A DNA stretch of 64,000 nucleotides from Undaria pinnatifida (lineage: Eukaryota > Sar > Phaeophyceae > Laminariales > Alariaceae): the NCBI GenBank assembly GCA_012845835.1, contig JABAKD010000027.1, positions 12,880,487 through 12,944,486 on the forward strand. The letters run 5' to 3'. The translations under genes and the position numbers were made by a program. The notes beneath the pieces were generated by a model. The model did no database searches. It worked only from the letters and a program-made list of their open reading frames with translations, and had not been told where the DNA came from. How positions within the stretch are numbered: position 1 is the stretch's first letter; each line of letters begins with the position of its first letter. Below are positions 1-12,378 of the stretch, one piece after another.

Positions 1-797
1 GGGAAGGAGGGGGCGTTCGGGGCGGGGGGGGGGGGGGGGGGGAAGGAGCGGCATGGATTACTCTAGAAAGATAACGAGGTGATATCTAGTGCGGGAAGTG
101 TCTATAATCTGGCGGATTTCGATATTAGGTGGGGCGTTTGAGCAAGGGAGAGCGAGAAGGGGGGGGCGGGGGGGGGGTTTAAAGAAGATATACACAAGGT
201 TCCCCTCCGGAAAATGCCTATAATAGGGGAGTGGTGCAAGAACGAAATCCAAGCATCCAACAACTGCTTGCCTGTTGTGGGCAAATAAGATGTACCTGGT
301 GGTCGTGAAAACTATGTTCTTGTCCGCAGCTCGAGAAGCGGGGTGTGGGGAGGCGCCCTCCTGGGGACGGTTCGCTCTCTCCCCGTCGTGGCGGAGAACC
401 GTAAATAAGTGGTAATCCCATCAGTACGTATCCATCACGAGTACTCGCACGATGAGGACTTTTCGTACGGACGACTCCTATGCAGTAAAAATTGAAATTT
501 TGCGTGGTGAAAAATAAATGGACGAAAGGTGGATTTTCAACCGGCAAAAAAAAACATGAGTTGCTCCGTGCGCGGTCTTTCTATCGTGGTTGACTTTGAT
601 TTTTTTTCTTTTTTTTTTCGTGTGGGAATGACCCATTTCAGAATAGGTACCTGTACTCTTCTTGTCTTGTTGAGCCAGATATTGAACTTCACGACGAGCG
701 ATCCACGCCAGGATGGGCAATCATCCCCCTTTACCTCCAGCTCGTCGCAGAAAGTGCACGGAATGAGGAACTGTAGGGCTTATTGTCGCTGTTTCAG
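1..797. other. Unassigned upstream sequence with G-run
   Basis: This stretch starts with a G-run of about 19 at 24-42 and a second purine-rich run near 160-178. I see no exon with convincing splice sites. A short T-rich stretch lies near 600-620. The 5' part of the PPR-like gene could begin here, but I cannot show it. Confidence 0.4.
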
Positions 798-896
798 GCA
801 TCCGAGCGCGCTCAGCCGTTCGGAGAGGAGAATGTCTTGAAGTTAGTGTGGGAAGCGAAAAAAATGGAGGCCGCTCAGGAAATCGATATTATATTT
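798..896 (+). CDS. Exon of the PPR-like gene (first one visible)
   Basis: A strong pyrimidine tract ending in TTTCAG precedes a 33-codon open stretch that ends at GTGAGT. The reading is phase 0 at both ends. The encoded segment is helical and charged, containing LKLVWEAKKMEAAQEID. Its 3' edge with donor is echoed at 1174-1240. Assignment to the same gene as the later exons rests on strand and phase only. Confidence 0.45.
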
Positions 897-3800
897 GTGA
901 GTAGTTTTCTATGACGCAGCCAGATATGACACTGCAAATTTTCTGCGCTGACGCGCAACGCTAAGTCAATGCGATTCCACGACCATCGGAAAATAGCGAG
1001 TTTCGCAAAATGAAGAAAAGTGACAAAATGAAATGCTTGAGGATAGCGTTGCTCAGGGTTTGTCAAAGTTTCGCCACATAAAAGACGTTGATGGCTAACA
1101 CAGCCAATGAGCAAGCTGCTTGCTCAGGGGGGTGGCTTCAAGAATAGCTCCCAACCCTGAACAAAGAATCTCTCAAAGTTAGCGTGGGAAGCGAAAAAGA
1201 TGGAGACCGCTCATGAATTCGATATTTTGTAAGCAGTTATATATTAGGCAGTCGGACGCCCACTCGCTGCGAAAGCTTAAGAGTAGCAGGGCGTGCCAGC
1301 TCTTCCAACGAGTCGTCGCTTGGTAATGGTGCTGAGGCGGCGAAAGCAGCGCAGCAGGTTCAATCTAGGCAGGCAAGGCGAGGAGAGGAGGTGGATGTTG
1401 TGCTCACGGCGAAGCGCAACGCAAATACAGTAGCTACGCAAGCAACGCAACCTCGAGCTGGGTGACGGCAAGTAGGACGGCGACGACGACTGGCAATTGT
1501 GATATTGGGTTTGAAAAGCGGAGGGAGTAGGTCGCGGGGAAAGGTGGTGGTGCACCGTGCGTAGTAGATTGGCAGGACGCTCGAAGCTCGTTACAATTCG
1601 GGCGCAGGTCTTGAGTTTCGAGCTTACCGGAGAACATGGCGGAGAATCCCTGATCATTTTTTTTCCTTCATGTGGTTTTCAAATTTGAAATCCTGGAAGC
1701 ACATCCTGACCATGAACAACCACCCCCAAGCACTTTCACTTTGTTTTCTATTCTTTTCACGAAACTTCTCAATGGAACAGTCGGTCGAAGCGAATGTGTT
1801 GTTCGGTCATGATACTAGCCCTAAGTTAATACTTGGTACCTGGTACCTGGCGTTTACGTACGCGCGTAACATGTCCGATTGCCGTTGCCGGTACGGACCC
1901 CGAAATTCTGCCAGTACCTTGGCTGATGGCTATTGCTGGTACTGACCACCGAAATTACTGCGAGTACCGGCAGTACGTTGTTGTTCTCACTTTAACGCGC
2001 ATACTCTAGTCCTTGGTCACCGGGAAAAAAAAAGAAAACAAGCTGCTAGTGGTACGTACACGTCTACATCATTTGTTTAATGTCATCGCCGCATGTGTCG
2101 TCGCCCCGAATCCTGAAAAATAATGGTAAACCGACTCACCCCTGTCCCCCCGACCCGTGCCACGATAGGGTTATTAAGGTATACCGTTTTTTGGCGGAAA
2201 TAGTTTCCGAATATACGGCGCCCCTTCACCCCCTTTAGAGCCCCCAAATCCCTCCCCATACTAAGTTCAAGAACGTTTGTCGAAAAAAAAGGGTTTCCAG
2301 TTGTAAAGGCGTTGACCCAAAATCGTCGCAATCATGCCATTCTGTTTTTGCAATATGATTGTTCTTTGCGCCCATACCGTGTGTTTGGTCGTCGGGTTGC
2401 ACCTTCAGTATACTCTATTAATGGTTCACTTTTTGGGTGAGGCATCTACCTCCTCAAGTGGCTAGGAACCTCAGAAAAAAGAAATGGTACCTGGTACCGG
2501 GTACACCTTTTTTACCGTAGTGACAGGTTTCCCCCCCCCGAACGAAAACCTACCCCAGTGTATCATGCGTAGTCTCCTTCAATCCCGACAAAGATTGCGT
2601 GCACTCTACAACTCTACAATACAACATTCAGCAGTCATATCTGTGCGAGTCGACAATGTGCAGCGTGAGCCACCTGCCAGAGAAAAATCGGGACTGTCCT
2701 CTGCATTTTTTTACCGCGGTACTTTTAACGGGTCTCGCGGTTCCGGGAAAAAAAATGGATTCCCGTTCCCGTCCAAACCGATCCCGCGAAGATTGTGATA
2801 TCCCGATCCCGTCCCAACAGATCCCGCGAAAACATCGATATCTTGATGCCGTCCAACCAAGTCCCGCAAATACTTGTCGAATCACGTGATTTCTCAGGCC
2901 CGCGCTACGCAACCCCGCAGCAATATTGATATACCAGATGCCGAATGCCGTCCGTAATATTCCCGCGGTTTTATTCGAGAACAGTATTTTATCGTCTGGC
3001 CAGCAGGCGAGCAGATTTTCCATCAAAACGATCTACGAACAGCAGTATTCGTGCGCTCGGGTCTTGGGGTGGACGCACATCATCTGCGCTTTTTTTTTTT
3101 TGTACTGTCTGCACCACTTTTTCCCCCATCAGCCGGAGAATGTAATATATTATACTTGTACTAGGCACGCATACGATTGATGTGCTACCAATTTAGCACT
3201 TGGTCATGCATGATAGGTAATGTAATACTTCGAAGTACGATGTCATCTTACGTTAGGTTTTGATTTACAGGCATGAAACTTACTAAAATCGGACGATCGA
3301 TGTAGTACGCAGCTTGCAAAGGTGAGTATCGACCCTGAATTCACCGAGCTCACAGCTGACGTCGTTAGAATATGTTCTATTTTTTTTATATAGCTAACTC
3401 GCGTTTTAGACCAGTATAAAACGAACAAAAAACGAGCTACGAGCACTCGTCCTATATGAGACGAAGCTGTGTCAGCGTATCGCGAAGGAAGGATGAATGA
3501 TCGACGCTTGCTACGATAGAGGAAATCACTTTTTGTTTTTTTTCGTTTCTGGATAAGGGGGCTACTTAACCCGTCTTAACCCAAAATGGTCGGAATGCCG
3601 TTCTTTTTTGTCCATCTGTTTATTTTTTGTATGCCTAGGCCATGGATTTTCTCATCGGGTTCCACTTTCGGCGGTTTACCGAAAATCGTTTTTTGTGAGT
3701 GACGTCCAGAGCTCCTTGACCCCTTTAGAGCCCCAAAGTCCCTCCTTGTTCTAACTTCAGGTAAATTTATTGAAAAGAAAAGGTGTCCAGTGGTGAAGGC

Positions 3801-6800
3801 GTTAGGTGAGGAACTTCTGTCGTAGCATGTGTCAAAACGAATGTTTGATATTGCGTGTTAATACCGTTACGCAATAATGTATTGGATGCTTAATCACGAA
3901 AAGCGTATCGCGAATCCATGTATGTATCGCACATGATTAAATGGTGCGGACCATGGCGCCGCATGCGGTAATCTCAGCACCGTAGTAGTAGTAGTGGTAG
4001 CGTATCACGAGTGAATGCGTTGTTTAGTATTGCGAACAGTCTAGTAGCGCTGAATGCTGCAATCTCAGGATGGACACAAACACATGCTCAAAAAGTAGCT
4101 TTGCCCGGCTCGTCGAGTCGAGCAGTCATTATTCTTGGTGTATCTAGTATCTACTGTATGGCTGTACGCGCTCTGCTGGCAGCACGCACTTGCGTTTATG
4201 GCGCGATTCGTATCCCTTCCCGTTGGCAATTCGTCGCAGATACGGTCAGTATAATTTTAGGCACACCGCGCGATCGGCTTTCCCGTCGAAACCATCGCGG
4301 CTCGTACCGTCGAGTACTCCCTATGCCCCTTTGCCTCTGATGCTACCGCAGGTCTAGACTGCTGATACCGTAGTATTTGGCCTACGCTACAACAACGCAA
4401 TAAATCTTCGCTGATACCGCCTACGCTCACGGTGCGGTCGGTGTTCCTCTCGAAACCCCATCGGGACCCGTACCGTAGAGTACTGCTGTATTTCCTTTTA
4501 CTACCACGCATGTGTTGGCAATGCGAGTATGGACTAGCGTTTTATGTACACAGGTAATAGTGAACCCTCTATAGTGCCGGTTGAGTAGTGCCGGTTGCCC
4601 ACTATAGTGCCTGTGAAACCGCTCGGTACCGATGGAAACAACCAGTAGTGATAGTATGCGCAGTAGTGCCGGTTGCTTCTATAGTGCCGATATTTCCGGC
4701 TGGCACATACTTGAGCTATAGGAGGGACGACCACTTCTTTACGCGGATCCGACCCGATCAATCGGATAACTTACCCCAGTAAGCATCCCTCGATCGATCG
4801 AAACCCTTCGGTTACAACCGACCGCTTTGGCCGCCTTTTTTTCTCCTCGCGTCTGAACAACAGTTGCGGGCGCACAGCAGCAGTGGTCGGCGACGGCAAC
4901 GAGGGGACTATGTGAAGCGGCAGTGGTTGCACCGCGCGACGTGGGCGAAAAAAAGAAACCGGATTGGGCACCCGGCGTACCGGCGCCTGGCCGGGAACAG
5001 ACCCTTGGAGAAGCGTTCGCTGCCATGCAATACCACAGCAGGGGCACACGGAAGGTAAGGCATGTTTGCGCGGAGGTCGCTTGAGGGGGGGGGGGGGGGA
5101 GAGAGGGGAAGGGGGCGTTGGGCGCGTGATTCCTTGGAGAAACCTTCGCTGCCGTGAAACACGATGGCAGGTGCACACGGATACGCCGTCGGCGAAGAGG
5201 GAGGTGGGGGCAGGTGGGGGGAGGGAGGGGGGAGGGAGGTGGGCGCAGTCGTGCTTGTTTCATATGCAAAGAAGTTCGCACACAGCGAGAAATCGGCAGA
5301 CTGCTAATGTGTCCATGCCGTTGACGCCAAATGTCAATATCGCCGCTCAGTAAAGACGCTACGTTTATAGAAGAGTGATATTTTTGTCGAGGCCTCCTTA
5401 GGTCTTAGTATTGTAGGGGAGCGGTCGGTCAAGGCGCGTCAAGGCCGTTTTTGGCCTTAATGCACTAGTTTTAATGTCAGGGCGGTCAGTCAAGCGGTCA
5501 AGAACGCGGTCTCCTATCATGGGCAGCAGTGCCGTTCATCCTTACCTGCTTATTTTTGGCATTTTGACTTTTTGTTACCGTATGTGTTACTCTCGACAAA
5601 CCGGTCTTGCTGCCCACGGACATGCAGCGCGTGCAGCGTCCATGCTGGTTTCCATCCTTGAGAGATACGTGCAAACTCTGTGACCACAAACTGCGGAGAC
5701 AGAGGTTGAATGTACATGGCAAATACAGCAGTATGGTGATTGGGCAGCGCAATGTAACGTCAAACATACGGGATACCAAAAAATAACAGAACGCACCCAA
5801 ACCCGCAAGCCGGGCAACTTGAAAGTCGTGTGAAAGTTGGGAGGCTGTTGAGTTTCTTCGGTTTGGCGACTAGTTATTGGTTGGTCGGCCAAGTAAGCCA
5901 ACACACTGACGTTGTCCGTGGCGAAGAGCAGAACATGCACAAGCCGGCAAGCCAGACACCGTTCGACTTATGCGGAACCTTCGTTTTTGGCAGGTAAAGG
6001 CGAGCGTGCTGCACCGCATCTTGGAGCGAGTGTCGAGCGAGGACGAGCTGAAGTACGCACACCTTGGGCTGAAGCTGTTCAAGACGCAGGGCATCAAGAT
6101 CAACACCAAGGGGGCGTCTCTGTTCATCAAGGTCGGTTCTGCCACCGGTCCCGACCGTCTCAGCACAACCCCTACGGCGTTTTGTCAGTACGAGCAAAAA
6201 AGAATGAAGTGATGTCTTGGTACTCTCGACCCGCTTGGGACTTCAAAAATGAAATGTGTCGAAATTGACCATTGATCCCATCCCTGGGAGGGGAGAATAT
6301 TATATTATCTCCTGGGAGAGGATAATATATCGTCCCCGTCGATGATGATTACAGCATCGACCACGCGAAGCAGCACTTAGATCAATACCAAGGAGGCGTT
6401 TCTGTTCATCAAGGTCGGTGCTGCCACCCGCCCAACCGTCTCAACATGACCTCTACGTCGGCGTGCAGCAGAACGAGCGCAACAGTCGCCGTGTTTTTTT
6501 CGCCGTCGTACTTTGGAAACTCGCTTCATCGTATTACTTGACGTCGAACACTGTGAGATTAGTTTTCAAAATCCTTACCCTCTCCTTCAACGATTCAAAG
6601 GCATGCCTACTGGAAACTCCCGCTCTTCGCGGCTGGTATTTTTACTGTATTTTGGGCTTGGTTTTCCGGTAACCTTCAACCAAATTTATCATAAACGCCT
6701 CCTCGTACTGCCTTTTTATTAGCGCAGGGGTTAGGGGACGGTTGCAGCGTTCCTTTTCTCCTCTGTTATACAACACACGAGTGTCTTCGAGTCAGTCCTT

Positions 6801-9800
6801 CATCCAGATAGAGTGGGAAAAACCAACTTGCTGCCTGGGGATGAAGTACGCTTATCATAGTATCATAGTATTATAGTAGATACCATTATTGTTGTTGATA
6901 ACATTTTGTTGTAGATGTTCACCCTGACGACATGCTTACGAGCATACCTGGTATGTATTCAAAGGATAATGCATCTGCTGTAAAAAACGACGGGCCAGTG
7001 TATCACGCAGCTTGCAAAGCTTGCAATGCTTGCAATGCTTGCAAAGACGAGTATCGCACCCTAAATTTTATCGAACTCACAGCTGACGTGCTTGCGTAGA
7101 ATAATTTTAAATAACGGTGACGGAATCTCCGTCGGTCAGCTTCATCCACCGTACGCGTGCTGCGATAGGGCGTTGGCATATTTTTTTTTGCCGAAATATT
7201 TCTGACCCATTGGCGGAACGCCTGCCTCCACTGAGGAACTCCCCGACATCGCTGAACTACGAATAGCATTTTGTGAAGATGTCTAGGGCATTGGATGGTT
7301 CACCGGGCTGCGCTTTGCGTATTTCTCGAATTCCGTGTCACAGAAATGAGTGTTGGGTTGAGGTATACTATCTCAAGCGAGGAGCCTCAGCAAATCAGGC
7401 GCATCCGTATCGTAGAATTCGTCACCCTTCACATATATCCCCATATGTGACGGTGTATAGCACACACCCTGGGATGAAATGCCGAGCGGGTTTCCTCCAA
7501 AACCAGCGCGGCACGAATAACAACGGTGGCGGCTTTGGGAGGATGTCGTCCAGATCTTTCCATAGACGTGTCGCTCGGCGTTAAACTCTACCGTTCGTCG
7601 AGACATCGGCGTACGAAACTCGTCCGAGGGGGTGTACCATACACCGTCACATACGGATATATTATATTTTTGTCCCATGCATGCTGGAACTCCCTCGCGT
7701 AGGCGTGCTGCAGGGCGGGGTCGCCCCAGGCGGCCGTGGATGCGCTGGACATGGACAAGGCGGAGAAATACGGCTTGGAGCAGTGGGACGTGGTAGGAGC
7801 TAACCGCTTCAACTACCTTTTGAGTCAGCTCTACCGAGCCGGAGACACCGAAAGTGAGTTTGGGGTGTAATCGTGTGCACCTTTTCACGTGTACCTTTCG
7901 AATCTGGTATGGTGTACCTTTTTGAGTCTGATCGGGTGTACCGCTTAGGTCAGCTCTACCGAGCCAGGAACACCGAGATTGAGCTGGGTTGATCGGGTGT
8001 ACGTTTTCACGTGCACCTTTTTGAGGCTGATTTGGTGTACCTTTTTGTGAGTTTGATCTGGGGTACCTTTCGAGTGTGATTGGGTGTACCTTTTAGGTCA
8101 GCTCTACCGAGCTGGGGACACCGAGAGTGCCTTCGGGTGGATCGGGGGTACGTTTTGAATGAGTTGGATTGATCGGGCGTACGTTTTGAGGGAGTTGGTC
8201 GATCGGGTGTACCTTTTGAGTCAGCTCTACCGAGCCGGGGACACCGAGAGTGAGTGGGGTTGATTGGGTGTACCTTTTGAGTGAGTTGTGTTGAACGGGT
8301 GTACCTTTTTAAGTAAGCTCTACCGAGCTGGTGACACCCGAGAGGGAGTCGGGTTGATCGGGTGTACTTTTCCACGTATGCTCTTTTTGGTCAGCTCTAC
8401 GCTTCCACGCATACCTTTTCAGTCAACTCTACCGAGCAGGGGACACCGAGGTTGAGCTGGGTTGATTGGGTGTACCTTTTGAGTGAGTTGGGTTGAACGT
8501 GTGTACCGTTTGAGTCAGCTCTACCGAGCCGCGTATACGGAGAGTGAGTTGGGTTGGTCGGATATGTGAGGTGTACCTTTCCCGTGTACCTTTTGATTCA
8601 CCGCTATCGAGCTGGGGACACCGAGAGTGAGTTGGGTTGATGGGGTGTACCTTTTTGAGTGAGTTGGGTTGATGCGGTCTACATGTTGAGGGAGAGAGTT
8701 GATCGCCTTTTGGGTCAGCTCTGCTGAGCTGAGGACACCGAGGGTGAGTTGAGGTGTGATCGGGTGCATCGTTTCACGTGTACCATTTTGAATTGGTTCT
8801 AATCGGGTGTACAGTTTGAATTAGATGTAGTGTACCTTTGGAGTGAGTGGGTTGCTCAAGTGCATCGTTTTAGTGAGTTGGGTTGGTCCGGTGTTTCCTT
8901 TGTGTTTTTTTTAAATCATTTTTTCTTTCCAGCTCAACTCGTGAGAAGTTTTACCTGCTTCCAGCTCAACCCGTGGTAACAACTGCCTTTCTTTCTCCCC
9001 CCGGGAGTGTGTTGGGTTGATCTAGTGTACCTTTTTGAGTGAGTTGGCTTGATCAGGTGTACCCTTTGAGCGAGTTGGCTTGATCGGGTGTACCTCTTCA
9101 GTCAGCTCTATCGAGCCGGGGACACAGAGAGTGAGTTGGGTTGGAAGGGTGGCAGGGTCATATTAACCATCAACCCGTCCTTGAGCAGAATTAAAAACAA
9201 ATCCCACATTAATTCAAAGTATATCTACCTCCGGGTTTCCACCCCCCTCCGTGATATCTCTGGAAGTGGCCACACCAGAAAACAAACATGCTCCGGTAAT
9301 TCGAAACTGTCTTCCGTATGCAAGAAAGCACGCCCAAAGGTGCGGAAGTCCGCCTCACTCGTGATTTTTAGTAGGATGCAGTTAACCCTTCATGCGACTC
9401 GCCGAACACCTCATAGCGCTTCGCGCTCGGTGCAAGCGACGTCTCTCTGTGTCGGTTAAAACCCGAGGTGCTCCGTCCTGACGTTGTAGGGATGCGAGGG
9501 TATGTGGTCTCAAAACTACGGCTATGCTTCAATTGAGTACATGGTCATATGGCTACAGCTGTGCATGGGCTTGCGATTGCGGCTATGCATACAATTGAGT
9601 AACCCCCCTACCCCCTCTCGATATCATGGCATGTTTTGCCGCGCAGACTTCGCCCGCGCGGTCGACGGAGCTGAACGTAGGCGGCAAAAATTGAACGATC
9701 GGTCGTTGGTTCTCATCTCCCGGTTCAAGGAGGAGATGAGGGCGAAGAAGGCGGCCGAGGAGGAGGAGGCGCGCAAAAAAAAGGAAGAAGAGATGAGGGT

Positions 9801-10131
9801 ACAAAAGGAGGAGGAGGAGAAGGAACAGGCACGGATTAAGGAGGAGCAGAGGGTCAAAGAGGAGGAGGAAGCGGAAGCCAGGAGAAAGGAGGAGGAGGAG
9901 GAGGCAAAGGCGGCAGATGCTAAGCAAAAAGAGGAGGAGGAAGAGCAAATGGCTAAGAAACAAGAGGAGGATAGGGCCAAGCAGGACCAGGAGGAGAAAG
10001 CTAGATTGAGGCGCGAGGAGCAGGCGAACAAGGACGCCGGAGAGCCGATCGCGGCGGAGGCCGGAGGCGAGATGGCAGCGGGGACAGGGGACGCGCCGGC
10101 AGTGAAAGGGGAGGATGAGGCCAAGCGATGA
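798..10131 (+). CDS. PPR/TPR-like helical protein with Glu-rich C-terminal coiled coil (5'-partial gene model)
   Basis: Five exons join in frame: 798-896, 5001-5054, 5994-6131, 7730-7853 and 9647-10131, giving 299 residues and a TGA stop. Every join respects intron phase (0, 0, 0, 1) with AG acceptors and GT donors. The N-terminus is missing; it may lie upstream of the window or in an exon I could not see. The first ~140 residues are helical. The segment with ANRFNYLLSQLYRAGD, followed by a second amphipathic helix, resembles a pentatricopeptide-type helical hairpin. The last ~110 residues are Glu/Lys/Arg/Ala-rich and should form a long charged coiled coil or single helix, ending in an acidic Ala/Gly-rich tail. 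PPR-like folds usually act in organelle RNA or ribosome biology (family knowledge); a function here is only inference. The first exon is the least certain member. The gene converges on the ALB3 gene. Confidence 0.5.
1174..1240 (+). repeat. Degraded copy of the 798-896 exon edge
   Basis: The sequence parallels 838-905. Both share AAGTTAG-GTGGGAAGCGAAAAA, GGAG-CCGCTCA and TCGATATT, followed by a donor-like GT (GTGAGT in the exon, GTAAGC in the copy). It lies in the following intron in the same orientation. Confidence 0.7.
1286..1446 (+). other. GC-rich possible exon, plus strand
   Basis: A GC-rich island in AT-richer surroundings is open on the plus strand. It reads as an Ala/Gln/Arg-rich helical segment ending in EEVDVVLTAKRNANT before a possible GTAGCT donor. 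No acceptor is convincing, and the minus strand is open as well. It could be an exon of the PPR-like gene or a promoter-associated island. Confidence 0.2.
2160..2330 (+). repeat. Dispersed repeat family R2, copy
   Basis: This copy has CCCTTTAGAGCCCC, then TCCCTCCCCATACTAA, a purine run and GGGTTTCCAGTTGTAAAGGC followed by GTTGACCCAAAATCGTCG. The same order recurs near 3545-3810, 11085-11262, 43205-43310, 43583-43680, 43975-44030 (reverse) and 44262-44350. Confidence 0.7.
3545..3815 (+). repeat. Dispersed repeat family R2, copy
   Basis: The copy has the same ordered blocks as at 2160-2330: CCCTTTAGAGCCCC, TCCCTCC, and a TGTCCAGTGGTGAAGGCGTT variant. An AACCCAAAATGGTCGGAATG block precedes them, so the copy appears rearranged. 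Confidence 0.6.
5001..5054 (+). CDS. Exon of the PPR-like gene (18 codons)
   Basis: The acceptor GGGAACAG and donor AAG|GTAAGG bound an 18-codon phase-0 exon, TLGEAFAAMQYHSRGTRK. The next exon continues in the same phase and extends the helical, basic character. A degraded copy of the exon lies 130 nt downstream at 5131-5181, without a usable donor. Confidence 0.45.
5131..5181 (+). repeat. Degraded copy of exon 5001-5054
   Basis: TTCCTTGGAGAAACCTTCGC and GGCAGGTGCACACGGA mirror the exon at about 80% identity. The AAG|GTAAGG donor has changed to a non-donor sequence. It lies in the downstream intron in the same orientation. Confidence 0.75.
5994..6131 (+). CDS. Exon of the PPR-like gene (46 codons)
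   Basis: The acceptor TTTTTGGCAG and donor ATCAAG|GTCGGT bound a 46-codon phase-0 exon. It contains LHRILERVSSEDELKYAHLG and LKLFKTQGIKIN, two amphipathic helices of the kind found in alpha-solenoid repeats. The 3' edge with its donor is duplicated at 6380-6460. Confidence 0.6.
6380..6460 (+). repeat. Degraded copy of the 3' edge of exon 5994-6131
   Basis: GATCAATACCAAGGAGGCGT and TCTGTTCATCAAGGTCGGTG correspond to 6098-6175, including the donor GTCGGT and about 45 nt of intron. It lies 280 nt downstream in the same orientation. Confidence 0.85.
7730..7853 (+). CDS. Exon of the PPR-like gene (41 codons plus one base)
   Basis: The acceptor GTCGCCCCAG starts a phase-0 reading with ALDMDKAEKYGLEQWDVVGA and then ANRFNYLLSQLYRAGDTE. 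The exon ends one base into the next codon at the donor GTGAGT. An alternative in-frame acceptor at 7702 would add nine codons. The last ~27 nt with the donor are reiterated through the following intron. Confidence 0.65.
7854..9646 (+). repeat. Intron minisatellite built from copies of the upstream exon end and 5' splice site
   Basis: This intron holds about ten imperfect units of roughly 60-130 nt. Each joins a copy of the exon terminus (core CAGCTCTACCGAGCCGGGGA) with a donor-like GTGAGT and a GGGTTGATCGGGTGTACC-type spacer. Clear copies of the exon core start near 7951, 8098, 8220, 8310, 8430, 8515, 8605, 8717 and 9103. The copy near 9103 still reads QLYRAGDTES in frame. Confidence 0.85.
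9647..10131 (+). CDS. Last exon of the PPR-like gene: Glu-rich coiled coil and stop
   Basis: A C-rich tract and acceptor GCCGCGCAG open an exon whose first two bases complete an Asn codon with the previous exon. It encodes 160 residues. First come FARAVDGAERRRQKLND and ISRFKEEMRAKK, then about 90 residues dominated by E, K, R, A and Q without proline, which is typical of a single-alpha-helix or coiled coil. A tail rich in Gly, Ala and Asp ends in EDEAKR and TGA. The opposite strand is also open, but only as a Leu/Ser-rich shadow of the same composition. Confidence 0.75.
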
Positions 10132-10225
10132 AAAATGTCTTGTGGTGGTGTATGGCCATGGCTCTTATCCCGGAATTTTGGTGGTTTGCAACGCGTCGAT
10201 TTTGGCCGAAAAAATGTAAGCACCG

Positions 10226-10420
10226 GCAGTGGCATAAGAAGGGGAGGGTGAGGCCAAGAGATGGAAAAATGGTATTGGGTTTGGTGTGGCCATGGCTCCT
10301 ACCCCCCCGCATTGTGGCGGTTTATTACACGCCTCCATTTTGCCTCCATTTTTGTCGCAGATTATGCGCGAAGGTAGGGGAAGGGGGAGGGGAAGGGAAG
10401 GCCAAGCAAATGAAGAATTT
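10226..10420 (+). repeat. Tandem copies of the 3' end of the plus-strand gene
   Basis: The block GGGGAGGATGAGGCCAAGCG at the stop codon recurs as GGGGAGGGTGAGGCCAAGAG near 10240 and as a variant near 10388. Each is followed by GTGTGGCCATGG-type sequence. The period is roughly 125-150 nt. The copies lie beyond the stop and have no long frame. Confidence 0.75.
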
Positions 10421-12378
10421 CTCGTGACAGCGTGTGTGGCCATGGGCTCCTTCCTACCTTGAATAGTGGTGGGTTTTTTGAATGCCTCGTTTTTCGGCCG
10501 GAAAAGGTGGCGGGCCGGTGGCGGGGGGTAGCGGGTAGGGCCGCGTCGTGGCTGTCCATTCGCGGCTGGCGCTCGTTTGTGCTTTTTAACATCCGTGCGT
10601 TTGGCACCGCGCTGTGATAGCGGAGACATATGCTAATAATGCGATTTGAAACAGCATCACGACGAGACAAATGCGCTCTTGGTCGGATGTATATGCCAAC
10701 TAGAAACCACCGTTATTTTTGTTCACGCTGCAACTTGCGTAGTTTTTTTTTTCAAATGCGCAGCAGGTACCTAACGGTACTCGTATTGTACAACAGCGGG
10801 GTACCAGGGGGCATCACTGCTGTAAATTATGCCGAAACCAACGTTTCCAACTGTTGAAACTGGCGTGCTTATCATCACAGTAGTGTAGGTACAGCAATAC
10901 ACGAAAAAAAAAATCGACCTGGTAGCTGCCTCTTCCTGTTGTATCAGACACGACTGTATCCCGTCCGTGTAACAGCAGTGCACGCACTTTCTGGCTAAAC
11001 ATTGTCGGGATGACAGGGCTCTTTATCCCCTCCACAACTGGAAAATCGTTTTTGGGGACAAGTGACTTGGAACTAATGTAGTGAGGGGTTTTAGGGCTCT
11101 ACAGGGGTTAACCCCTTAATGAGGGGTTTGGGCTCTAAAGGGGCCCCCTAAACCCCTCATATACCCCTTTTGAGCCCCTAAACCCCTCCCTATACAAATT
11201 CCAAGTTAATTTTCCCCTAAACGGGTTTGCAGTTGTGGAGGGGTTATAACCCAAAATCGTCGGAAGGTCACACTCTTGTTTTTTTTTTTCGTACCTTGGC
11301 CGTTGATGGGTCTGTCCATCGATTTGGACGTTTCAGTGAGTTCAAAAGACGCGTGCGCTACGGTAGAGGTGCACGACTTTTTTGCAATACTACTCCTCAA
11401 TTTGGGAGCTCTCCCAAAAACTGATTTGGAGAAAAGTATAATTGCTACCTGGTACACTGGATGCAAAAATCCCATGGCCTAGGTACACAACGATAATCAT
11501 GGAACAAAAAATGGCCTATATCCGACGATTTTGCGTTGAGGAGCCCGCCATTCAGAAAGCAAAATACGTAGCCGAAAAGTGCTACTTCTGTCGCAGCATT
11601 CGTCAAGAAAAACTTCGTCGATATCGTACGAGCCGCCTCTTCCTGTATCAGACCCATACGACGGCATTCATGCGTGTTAACAGCGAACGCGTTTTCTGCC
11701 TATTTTTTTTTTTTTTGTCGAATGGCCTCTGCCTGTATCAGACCCACACGACGGCATCCGTGCGTGTGACAGCGAACGCACTTTCTGGCTGATTGTTTAT
11801 TGTCGAATGACGGGGCTTTACGGGTGAGGAAGGAACCTCAAGAAGAAAAATTGTTGCACCTCTAGGTACCGTAGCAGCTGACTGGATCTGTGTAGCCCGG
11901 ACTGATTCGTGCGGCAGAAGCTGCAATCGCCGCGTTTTTCAACACCGTTTCCCTCTCAAATTTTGAAGGGTTTAACTCCACCCCCGTGGCATGTCGCAAC
12001 GCTAGTGTCGACCCGCCCTGATCCTTCCATGGGGCGTCATACGTGTGGTGGAGATATCATAGCAGACCCGGGACAAGCTTTTGCAGCCAAAAATGCCAGC
12101 CCTTCGCCAGGCACAAGGCAAGGCATTATTAATGAAACATTAAGGCCAGCCTTTCACGAAAAACCAACCATATAACTGAACGATTGTCAGTCCTTACGCA
12201 CGCACGAAAAATAAATACCCCAGATACCTCCCAAAACTTCCGCCCCCCTGCCCCACGGCGAAAAAACGCCAAAACAATCCCCCGCCCACCTCCCTAGAAA
12301 AAGCCAACAATAAACAAAACTTCGCTCGGCCTTGCCAAAAACGGTCCCGTCCTTTCCGTGGCATGGGGCAAAAAGACA

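Noticed and set aside
4739-5281. Minus-strand Pro/Ser/Arg-rich frame of 180 codons
   Set aside because: It spans the GC-rich duplicated exon region and poly-C translations. The plus strand has a better donor (AAG|GTAAGG) and continues into the next exon.
9583-9963. Minus-strand Leu-rich frame resembling membrane segments
   Set aside because: It is the antisense of the Glu-rich exon. The plus frame has correct splice phase and a stop matching the exon end.
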